A stretch of 64,000 bases of DNA, taken from assembly GCF_020509005.1 (NCBI RefSeq), contig NC_063015.1, positions 5,752,501 to 5,816,500 of the forward strand, read 5' to 3'. The notes below the pieces were generated by a model. It saw only the letters and a list, made by a program, of their open reading frames with translations, was not told the origin of the DNA and did not search any database. This DNA is from Fulvia fulva. Its lineage: Eukaryota > Ascomycota > Dothideomycetes > Mycosphaerellales > Mycosphaerellaceae. Shown piece after piece: positions 56,510 through 64,000 of this stretch. Numbering within the stretch: position 1 is the stretch's first letter; each line of letters starts with the position of its first letter. The position numbers and the translations under genes are program-made.

Positions 56510-57877
56510 ATGTCGAACTGCATTGACTTCTGCTGCTCCGACTTCAAGAGCTTCGACGAACCGCCATTCCAGTCCATCGAGCCTCTTCAAAACGCCATCC
56601 ACCCACTCTTCGCGTTCAGCCAGTTCGAGAACGTGACGCAGCAAGACTACGACGTTCTCCTCACACTACCTCTTCGGCTCGCGAGCCGTTGTCTGAAAAC
56701 AGATGCTTTCGTGAAGTATGCGGTAATTATGACACATGGCGACCTTTACACGAGCAGATCCTCGCCAACCAAACTTCGAAGGGGGAGGAAAGTCACCTGG
56801 GCCGAAATTGATGCGCCTGGGTATGATCCTATCAACGACGTAGCACTGATACGATGTCCGAATCCGACCTGGGGCAAAGGGGTAAGTCCTACCATGAGAA
56901 CTGATTCAAGCAACATTACTAACGCATTGAGAAGAGTCATCAATTTCGCTATCGCACCCCTACAGGATGGATGTGGTGGGGAGACGCTGCCGGTAGCAAC
57001 CACACGCGGTATGTGTCCCGTCCCCGACCTGAATCGCGGAGGACAGGTTCGTATTGAGATAGCACAAATCGCCCTGGATGAGGGTCGGAGGACATCGTCT
57101 AACACAGGCCACGAGAAATATCGTTGGTGCTTCCACTTCGCGCGCGTAGTCCTCCACGAGCTTGCCCATGGCATCAACTACGTTGCAAACGGCGACCGAT
57201 CTGTCGAGGTCTACTTCAAAAACAGCCCCTACTCCGAAGCGGGATTCGATCTCGAGGGCCCTCTCTTCGGCGGCATCTTCTTCCAGGAAACGCTACGCCT
57301 GCCGTTCATGGTGCCTCATGATCCCGACTGCTCCAATGCGAACGTCACAGTGGATGCCATGCGTGAGTGGCCGTCTGGTGCGATGGCGTGGAAATATATC
57401 AGTGGCTTTGGGAAGTTTGGGAACAGGATTACACCGACCAATGGGGAGATCATCTATCACGTTCCGAGCCAGGCTATCACGACTCTCTTCGATGAGGGCC
57501 ACTGGAGGGATGTTTTGTCGACACATGGAGGGCGGCCGTTGATTGACAGAAGGACGTTTCCGAGGTGGGTGTGTAAGTGGCATTGTCCTTGTGATCAGAG
57601 GGGGGAGGCATGCACGTGTGGCTTCAGCACCAGGATCGTCAATACACCAGCGACCGGTCAGGCTGAGGAAGCTGGAAGTACAGTCGCTGAGGATGCCGAT
57701 GGCGACGTTGAGATGGTAGACGCCGACGCGGGATTCAGCGAGCCCTACGACCTTGTGCTGCTGTCGGTACACGATCGACACTCACCGGCACGTGCTATGA
57801 TCACTCTGCACAACGTCGTTCGAAGGCAGGCTGGCTTCGCGAAGGAAGAGGATCCGATGGTTGAGAATGTGTCCTGA
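56510..57877 (+). CDS. HExxH-containing putative metalloprotease-like protein
   Basis: The open frame of 455 codons (MSNCIDFCCSDFKSFDEPPF) contains HELAH (216-220), the zincin-type metal motif, in the helix RVVLHELAHGINYV. A glutamate-rich stretch downstream (GIFFQETLRLPF) could give a third ligand. No signal peptide is present. A Cys-rich patch (CKWHCPCDQRGEACTCGF) and an acidic segment (DADGDVEMVDADAG) follow. An 84-nt candidate intron (56882-56965, GTAAGT...CTACAG, branch-like ACTAAC inside) lacks stops and is a multiple of three. If removed, the protein is 427 residues and the HELAH position shifts down by 28. I do not recognise the peptidase family, so activity is inferred only. Confidence 0.7.
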   Translation: MSNCIDFCCSDFKSFDEPPFQSIEPLQNAIHPLFAFSQFENVTQQDYDVLLTLPLRLASRCLKTDAFVKYAVIMTHGDLYTSRSSPTKLRRGRKVTWAEIDAPGYDPINDVALIRCPNPTWGKGVSPTMRTDSSNITNALRRVINFAIAPLQDGCGGETLPVATTRGMCPVPDLNRGGQVRIEIAQIALDEGRRTSSNTGHEKYRWCFHFARVVLHELAHGINYVANGDRSVEVYFKNSPYSEAGFDLEGPLFGGIFFQETLRLPFMVPHDPDCSNANVTVDAMREWPSGAMAWKYISGFGKFGNRITPTNGEIIYHVPSQAITTLFDEGHWRDVLSTHGGRPLIDRRTFPRWVCKWHCPCDQRGEACTCGFSTRIVNTPATGQAEEAGSTVAEDADGDVEMVDADAGFSEPYDLVLLSVHDRHSPARAMITLHNVVRRQAGFAKEEDPMVENVS

Positions 57878-58168
57878 ATACGCTTCCTTTGGGAACACGA
57901 CGGAACGCGTTGAATGAATGGCAATGTACGACAACCCTGCAAAGAACGGGGAAGTGGTAAGTATTTGCATAAGGTACGATAGGCAGCTGCCTCAAGCTGC
58001 GATCTGTAATAACAAGCTCTCTCAGGAAGAGAACAATTGAGAAACTGACACCATGGAGATTCATCTGCCTATCCCAGGGTTATGTTTCGCCCTCCTGCGA
58101 TGAATAAGCACTGGAACGTAAAAGTCCACCAACACCAAAGGCCGTTCGTGTGCAACGCCAAATTTGCT

Positions 58169-58858
58169 TCAGTCATACACGGCTGAGATGTATTGCAGAT
58201 CCTTTGGGGGCACGAACTGCTTTTCGACAGCCTTACCATCCACTGCTGACCTCGCCGTTCTTCGTCTCTTGACCTTGAAACTGCTATTGCGTGATTTCGA
58301 TGGTGTGAGGGCTTTGACAGCAGCGTCATCCTCGCTATTCGCAGTTAAGTCTACCATATCCCGGAAACGCTTCGCTGCATGTTGTCCATAGCCTGCCGTA
58401 GGGTCAGGGACACCGTGATCTCCAGTCCTGCTCTTGTCATTCATGACTGGAGCTCCCCATGTCGACTGCTTGCTGGTAATCTTTGGTGTACGCTCGTCCT
58501 CACCCTCGCGCTCATCGCCGTCATCGTAGGTATCGTCGTCATCATCCTCATCGTCCTCATCGCTGTCACCATCTTTCGGCGAAGGTACTACCTGTGCGGT
58601 GGCGTTGGGATCTGCACTGGAGAATGTGCCAAACTGGTGACGGCGGCTCAGAAGTGTGTGCATCTTGCAAGCTTTCAAGCTCTTCGACAGTTCTGGCTCG
58701 TCCGTCTTGTCTTCGGTTACAATTGTTCTGGGCTTCTTTGCAAAAGTGGCGACAGGCGCTCTCATACGTTTCTTCAAAGCCCCACTTGTGTTGCGGGTGA
58801 CTTCTTCCTCATCTGAGTCTTTCGGAAGCTGCCAGCCCTTTCGCCGCTTGTTTGCCAT
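58169..58858 (-). CDS. Hypothetical acidic nuclear-type protein with SIM-like motif
   Basis: A 229-residue single-exon protein starting MANKRRKGWQLPKDSDEEE. It has a basic N-terminus and a long Asp/Glu run in the middle (DEDDEDDDDDTYDDGDERE). VDLTANSEDD near 58325-58356 fits a SUMO-interacting motif: hydrophobic-Asp-Leu-Thr followed by acids. A basic stretch (KVKRRRTARSA) follows. The composition suggests a nuclear protein binding chromatin or SUMO-modified partners, by inference. No enzyme domain is seen. It is not obviously a paralog of its neighbours. Confidence 0.6.
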   Translation of the reverse strand: MANKRRKGWQLPKDSDEEEVTRNTSGALKKRMRAPVATFAKKPRTIVTEDKTDEPELSKSLKACKMHTLLSRRHQFGTFSSADPNATAQVVPSPKDGDSDEDDEDDDDDTYDDGDEREGEDERTPKITSKQSTWGAPVMNDKSRTGDHGVPDPTAGYGQHAAKRFRDMVDLTANSEDDAAVKALTPSKSRNSSFKVKRRRTARSAVDGKAVEKQFVPPKDLQYISAVYD

Positions 58859-59282
58859 TCCTGAATGTTTGCTTGCACTTGGAGAGGCGATTGCGGCTAA
58901 ATGTTTGACGACTCTATGGAAGGAGGTGTTGTGTCAACGCAGAACCAAATCTGAGACGAATTATGGGTTTTGATAGTGGCAGATACAACACGGCAAGAAA
59001 GTGAATGTGAGAAGATGAACAGGGACATACCGAAGAGTCAGAATTCATAGTTTAGGAATGCTAAAGACTTGGAGTGGGAGCGACAGAAGAGAGTTAATGA
59101 ATGAGTGGAGTTCGCCAGAGTACTGGATACCGGCAGCCTCTTCCCGGTATTGCGTTGACTCCGCTTCAGAGAGTCCGCTCAGAACGCAGCAGAATGTATC
59201 GTGAAGCCGACAGCTATCTCGTCAGCCACTGCCAGAAGGAGCCTGTCCACGTCTCCAACACAGCTCAGTCGTAGCCGTACGC
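58859..59282. other. Intergenic region, no supported gene
   Basis: Spacer between two minus-strand genes. No motif recognised. Confidence 0.5.
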
Positions 59283-60571
59283 CTACAGTCCACCAGTCCT
59301 CTTCTTCATGTTGCTCTTGATGTTCTGTCGCAACGTCTGGGGCGGCTCATCACTCCCCTGCTGAACGCCCATACGCTCAGGCTCTGGCTGCTCCCATCCC
59401 TCGATCTCGTGAGCATGCTTCTGAGCCCGCCTGTTTCGGTAGTTCTCCTTTTCTAAGGGCGGGTTTAGTCAGTCGAGGTGTCTCAAATGATTGGATCAGA
59501 AGCCATGATCTTCCTGAGCGTGTCTCAGGTGTCTCAATGAGGTCTCTATAGCTGATGTTACTCACTGGTAATCTTCTCGTACCACATGTGCTGGACTTGC
59601 TGCTGCGTGAGCTTTGGTAGGAGAGCGGCGAGATCGTTGGCGGTCTTGCCGTTCTTGTGGGTTTTGTGCAGGAGCTTGAGGTCGGAAAGTGTCCACTTCG
59701 CAGGTTCTGCTTGCGAGGAATTTCCTGCTGCTGGCGTTGTACCGTGGCCGGATAGTGGTGGTGTGTTACTGGTGGCTGCAGCTACGGCTTGAGCTACCAG
59801 TCCCGAGATGGCAGCCTGTTGAGAAGAGCCCCAGTGCTCGCGGTGGCTGGGCTGAGCTGGTCCTTGCTGGTCAACGTCGACCTCTTTCTTCTCTTTAGTC
59901 AGGTCGATGATATCTGGGAATGTGTCTTCGGTCGCTGCAGCACTTGCCCGAGCCACCAGTCCTGGGATCGTAGTTCGGTCGGCCAAGCTGATGCGCTCGT
60001 TATGGTCGAACTCGGTAGATAGTTGCTGGTCACCCCCAATGTTGTCGTCCTCTTCGGTAAGGTCGAGGTAGGTCGATGCTTTGGTCGCTGCTCCTCTCTC
60101 GCCAATGGTCCGCCTGTTCTGCAGAAGGACGCCCCGACCTCCAGAGTCATGGTCACGAGCACTGGTAAGAGAGGCCAGGGAAGAAGAATCTTGCTCCGAG
60201 AGACTGATAAGGGAACGTAGTGGTACGTCAAGGTTCTGTGTGAGCTGCAGGTTGCTTTGTGGTGGAACGGCCTGGAAGTCGCTGGATCCAGGAGACGCTT
60301 GCCACTCTGCGACTCCCGGCTGCCACATCGGCTCAGCACTTGACAGAGGCGCTGGAGTATTCATGAAAGACCCTTGAGCGTGTATGGCTGCTTGGACATG
60401 ATCGAATACAGTCCGAGCTGGAAGTGTCGACTGATCAACAGCATACTTGTGGCGAGGGCTTGGCAAGCTGTTCTGCATTGAGTTGTCGGACATCTGGAGA
60501 CCTTCTTGGACATTTGACGGAGCGTTTATCATGAATGCCAGCGACATCCTGTCGTGCGATGGAGCATGCAT
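59283..60571 (-). CDS. SIM-rich hypothetical protein, paralog 1
   Basis: Exons 60571-59566 and 59452-59283 join in phase (113-nt intron, GTGAGT...CCTTAG) to 391 residues. The start ATG at 60571 gives MHAPSHDRMSLAFMINAPSN. It has TVFDHVQAAIHAQ near residue 55, then a disordered part. Two SIM-like motifs follow: YLDLTEEDD (60044-60070) and DIIDLTKEKKEVD (59876-59914). Near the end of exon 1 there is a Trp-containing helical domain (KWTLSDLKLLHKTHKNGKTA, then QQVQHMWYEKIT). It looks like a small DNA- or chromatin-binding helix bundle, by inference. The C-terminus LRQNIKSNMKKRTGGL matches that of the gene at 61265-61897. Confidence 0.7.
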
Positions 60572-60648
60572 TCTGCCTGGCTGTTCGAAGTTGGTGCTGT
60601 TTTGTCTTTTGGTTCAAGGTCCAGTATTTGGATGTACTGCGGTGGTGA

Positions 60649-60676
60649 GATGTGGTGGTGGTGGTGGTGGTTTGTG
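60649..60676 (+). repeat. GTG microsatellite
   Basis: A short run of GTG/GTTT triplets upstream of the gene ending at 60571 (CAC on the coding strand). It probably lies in its leader. Confidence 0.7.
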
Positions 60677-61264
60677 GTGATGACGGTAGTGGTAGAGGTA
60701 CTGTAGTCGAGACGGAAGGATCTTATAAGCTCGAGGTCTCGACCTCGAAAGTGGCCCGTGAGTGGCAAACCTTACTCGTACTGCACAAGTGAATCTTTGC
60801 GCACAGGTGCGTGAAACGGAGACGTGAGATATTCACTTGCTACATGCTTCGATCCACGAAAAGAGGCAGTCGACTATCGAGGTGAACAATGTAAGGTCTT
60901 GGCGCGCATGTGAAGCTGAGCCTGTCCTGCTCGTGATCTTAACGCGCCAGGCAATGAGGGTGTATTGCTTTCATGTGATCAAAGTGGTGCAAAATAACAA
61001 GGATTACATATACATTATCCAAACTACGAATTTCAGAGCTGTATTGATATCAGTGCTTGGAAATGTGCGGAGTTAAGTCGCACCCAAGCCAAGTCCCGTG
61101 CTATAGAGCTCACACTGGCACATCTGTGAGCTCTTGAAACGATCTCGATCCCATTCCTATATCCCTGCATGTATCGTACACTAAAGATCTTGCAGCCATA
61201 TTCCATCGGAACGCTCGTGGAACTTGGATGCCTGCATCCATTGCATGCGTCACACAGTCATGTC
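60677..61264. other. Intergenic region, no supported gene
   Basis: Holds the upstream region of the paralog-1 gene. No gene is seen. Confidence 0.5.
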
Positions 61265-61897
61265 CTAAAGACCCTGCGTCCGCTCCTTCATATCAGCCTT
61301 GATCATCTGTCGAAACGTCCGTCTGCCCAAAGGTTGCGGTACCTGAGCTCTTGGCTTAGCCACGGGCTCTGAATCATCCTCCTGAGTAAGATCAATGACT
61401 TCATTCTCCACGGTATCGTCCACCTCCATAGCACCACCCTCTTCCACCGCCGCCTCACTCAAACCCTCAACCCCCTCATACTCAACCTTCCAACTCCTAT
61501 CAAACCCATCATCATACTCCTTCTCCCACTGCTTCTGCTCAATCCCATCGCACGGAAACGCTACAGCCCTGTGTCCCTCCTTATCAAAGGCAAGTGTAGA
61601 CTTGACGTGACGGAACGTATCCTTTGGCTGGAGCTTGGGATTAGCGGCTCGGATTGCGTCGAGGTCGATGGGAGGACGGGGTGGTGAGATTTTGGCGTAT
61701 TGCTCGGCGACGTGGGCTTTGTACATCTATAATGGATCAAAGAGGGACGGAGGGGCTGGTTCGCGCTCTGGCTCCTGGGCACGGATGGCGGCCATGACGT
61801 GGTCGAAGACGGTCCATCCGTCCTGGTTGGCAGGGATTGAGGGGGCTGGGGTGTTGTCTTGCTGTGTGTTAGTCTCGTCGTGCATTCGGCGGTCCAT
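61265..61897 (-). pseudogene. SIM-containing hypothetical protein, paralog 2, split by in-frame TAG
   Basis: From ATG 61897 (MDRRMHDETNTQQ) the frame holds TVFDHVMAAIRAQ, matching paralog 1, and then stops at TAG 61729-61727. The same frame resumes at once with ATG 61726 and runs 153 codons (MYKAHVAEQYAKISPPRPPI). It contains VIDLTQEDDSE (61368-61403) and ends RTFRQMIKADMKERTQGL, matching the end of paralog 1. No phase-keeping intron that removes the TAG was found. A single C-to-T change (CAG to TAG) would explain it. Alternatively the second ATG is the real start. The middle DNA-binding-like helices of paralog 1 are absent here. Confidence 0.55.
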
Positions 61898-62941
61898 GGT
61901 CTTTGGATCGTGGGTGGTGTCTGTCCTGCAGATACTTGCGATAATGATGATAATGTGTATTTGGCGGCTCTGGAATTTCGATCGAGCTGATTGCGAGTTC
62001 GATAGAGACAAGATGACTGCTGTGAATCAGAACAGAGTGCTGAGAATCAACAGCCGGTTGACATTATATAGCACCGGCCGACACACCACGCCCCTTCACC
62101 AAGAAGGCATTCTCGTTACTGCGAGCTGGGAGCAAGGCATTCACTAGCAGCTGCACCAATTGAAACAATGAAATTGAGTTAGCTCGGACGAAGGAACAAT
62201 GGTATTGATGCTCTCTTATCCAGTCGGGCGTACTTGCTCCTCCGCCTAGTACCTGGAGCGTGCGGCAAAGTTGCATGCCATTGACAATGATAGGTGCATC
62301 TTGTGGTGGGGAGTCGATCATCAGCATATCTGCACGGCTCGATAAGTAAATGCTGGTCTGCTGTAAGGATTGCTAGAACTCGCAGCCTATGGTCTGCCAC
62401 TACGGCTACTCCAGGATCGGTACACGAAAGGGTGTGTGTTGTAGATTCACCCGTATACACTCTCCACTCTTGCTAGGCTTTCGCCTTCCTGCGGCGAATA
62501 CACGAATGATCCCGGACAAAGCTGAGCGTCAGACCGTCTATGCACAGCGCCATGATCAACGAGTGTTTGCAGCTTTACCTGATGGCCCCAAAGGCCTGCT
62601 GTAGAGCTGCGGCGAACTGTAGAGCATTTGACGACAGGCAATACGCCTCGCCACGGCAGTAGCCCGCATCAATGTCAAGCCCCAGCTTGGGTGCGTGGAG
62701 CAGCCTGAACGCTTTAGCGCTGCGTTGCGACAATGCTAGGCACATAACACTTCGAGACGACGGCTGAGGAACGTCATCGTCCTTTGTTACATCACGGCAG
62801 ACCTGCGCGGTCTGGGGGTGCACGAAGCGCTGTCTTGGATCTGCATGTGATTTGGAAGGTTCAGAGAAGGTGGCCTATGATAAGGAGAACGTTACAGCAC
62901 CGCAGACTCATGGCATCGCTAAATGCCCTGCTCATCATCCC
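61898..62941. other. Intergenic region, no supported gene
   Basis: Short overlapping frames on both strands, no domain recognised. Confidence 0.45.
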
Positions 62942-64000
62942 TTACAGCGTAAACTCAGTACCCAGCTCTTTCATCATCGAGCCAACGATCTCGCCACTGC
63001 CCAAGGCACTTGCATCCTTCTGCTCGCGGTCTGGACGAGTAGCGTCCTCGACAGTCCAACCGCATCTCGACTTCTGTCCATTCAGTTCCCAGGGGCGGTC
63101 GCCGTACTCCCAGTAGCTAATCGAGCGATTAGTGACTGGGACTACTCGTAGAGCATTGACAAGTCCCTCCAGCAGCTCTGTGAAGGTTGTGAAGCCCTTA
63201 GAGCCGCGGGCCATCCACTGTACATATTGGTGGAAGCGTCCATTCTGCGCGATGTAGTCGATGTCGAGCTTCAGCACCTTGAGAGCCGGGAGCCACGACA
63301 TGATGTTGCCGATGTTGTCCTGGGTTTGGAAGATGTTGGTCGTGTACTGTATACCACCCACGGGCGCCATCTCGAGCTGAAGTTGCAAAGTGCGAATGTG
63401 ACGGGTATGCGCACTGAGCTCCATGGGGTAGGGTAGGCGATCTGGTCTGGCCTTGGTTGGGAACTGGGCAGGGTGAAGTACTGCGATGTTCTTGACGATG
63501 ACCTCCTCGGCTAGAGCCCCGAGCTGTGCCGTGAGCTGTTCCACGTTTGTGTACTCGTATCCGGGGTGCGATGTGCGTTCTCTCTTTCGAAGTCGCTCGA
63601 CGTTGGCCTGCCCCATGGTTATGCGCGGGCTGTTGGTGAGCCTCGTACTGGCAAGTCTCTTGAGCAGCTCTTGTACTTGAATCGCAATGTCACCCTGCTC
63701 GAACACCATGCCAGGCACGCAGCAAGCCTTGGCGAGAGAATCGAGAACTATCTCTTGCAACTCCGGCGCCAGCGCAAGCACTCGTGTCGCAATGGCGCTT
63801 TGAGCGACACTTGCATCCTGTAGAGCTCTACCATAAGACAGGTAGTCGACAGATTGGCGCTCCAAGAATGCTTGAGCATGCCGCTCACAGGAGTCTGTCG
63901 CCACGCCAGACTTGTTGATGCAGTTCGTCAGATGCAAGAGGACGTGGAAGAAGACCAGAGAGATGTGACACGCGATATCAACTACACCGTGCTCCCGCGC
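62942..64000 (-). CDS. Hypothetical protein, 5' end outside window
   Basis: A minus-strand frame that is open to the right window edge; at least 350 residues are visible. The part from 63937 reads LHLTNCINKSGVATDSCERH, preceded by a hydrophobic stretch (HISLVFFHVLLHL). Helical regions with Leu-rich spacing follow (ATRVLALAPELQEIVLDSLA, TRHIRTLQLQLEMAPV, WLPALKVLKLDIDYI). The pattern resembles fungal proteins that have an F-box-like start and irregular Leu-rich segments, but no clear F-box is in view. It ends GEIVGSMMKELGTEFTL. Function unknown. Confidence 0.6.
   Translation of the reverse strand, partial: AREHGVVDIACHISLVFFHVLLHLTNCINKSGVATDSCERHAQAFLERQSVDYLSYGRALQDASVAQSAIATRVLALAPELQEIVLDSLAKACCVPGMVFEQGDIAIQVQELLKRLASTRLTNSPRITMGQANVERLRKRERTSHPGYEYTNVEQLTAQLGALAEEVIVKNIAVLHPAQFPTKARPDRLPYPMELSAHTRHIRTLQLQLEMAPVGGIQYTTNIFQTQDNIGNIMSWLPALKVLKLDIDYIAQNGRFHQYVQWMARGSKGFTTFTELLEGLVNALRVVPVTNRSISYWEYGDRPWELNGQKSRCGWTVEDATRPDREQKDASALGSGEIVGSMMKELGTEFTL

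Overview
The window looks like nuclear DNA of a filamentous ascomycete (Pezizomycotina; a Dothideomycete is my best guess, from the gene families only). It has intron-bearing genes with short introns (about 46-121 nt, GTAAGT-type donors), fungal families (SUR7/PalI, unspecific peroxygenase, GH125, PQ-loop, MYND, NACHT-ankyrin and NB-ARC-TPR relics, Cys-rich DUF3716-like proteins), and retroelements carrying a strong repeat-induced point mutation (RIP) signature.

Bases 1-11,083 are a nest of retrotransposons. An intact but 5'-cut LINE (1-1949) and a RIP-damaged LINE (2240-5572, with a visible target-site duplication) both sit in an older antisense LINE (pieces 1950-2239 and 5587-5760). That older copy abuts a RIP-damaged antisense Ty3/gypsy-like gag (5761-7462). 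A third RIP-damaged LINE (7790-11,083) closes the block. Its reading frame and that of the second LINE are each unbroken by indels and are interrupted, wherever I traced them, only by TAG.

Bases 13,048-35,154 hold single-copy genes with wide spacers: a 1093-residue Ser/Thr-rich secreted protein in 8 exons, two small RING proteins, a MYND protein, an SLX9-like ribosome-biogenesis protein, an F-box-like protein, a heme-thiolate peroxygenase, a vacuolar PQ-loop transporter and several unrecognised ORFs. An orphan RRM fragment and an NB-ARC/TPR relic lie between them.

Bases 36,427-64,000 hold an internally deleted NACHT-ankyrin (STAND/NLR) relic, a SUR7-family membrane protein, and a GH125 mannosidase whose last exon adds a transmembrane anchor. 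After these comes a run of apparently lineage-specific nuclear-type genes: two DUF3716-like paralogs, a C2H2/coiled-coil gene with an in-frame TAG, a Lys-rich coiled-coil protein, an HExxH protein, and two paralogs sharing N- and C-terminal motifs, one also broken by a TAG. Several of these carry acidic (V/I)DLT-type motifs like SUMO-interacting motifs. I saw no clear tRNA, rRNA or CRISPR array. I did not see a biosynthetic cluster or a recognisable new multi-gene system; the best leads are the NLR relics, the membrane-anchored GH125 and the DUF3716/SIM-rich gene run.
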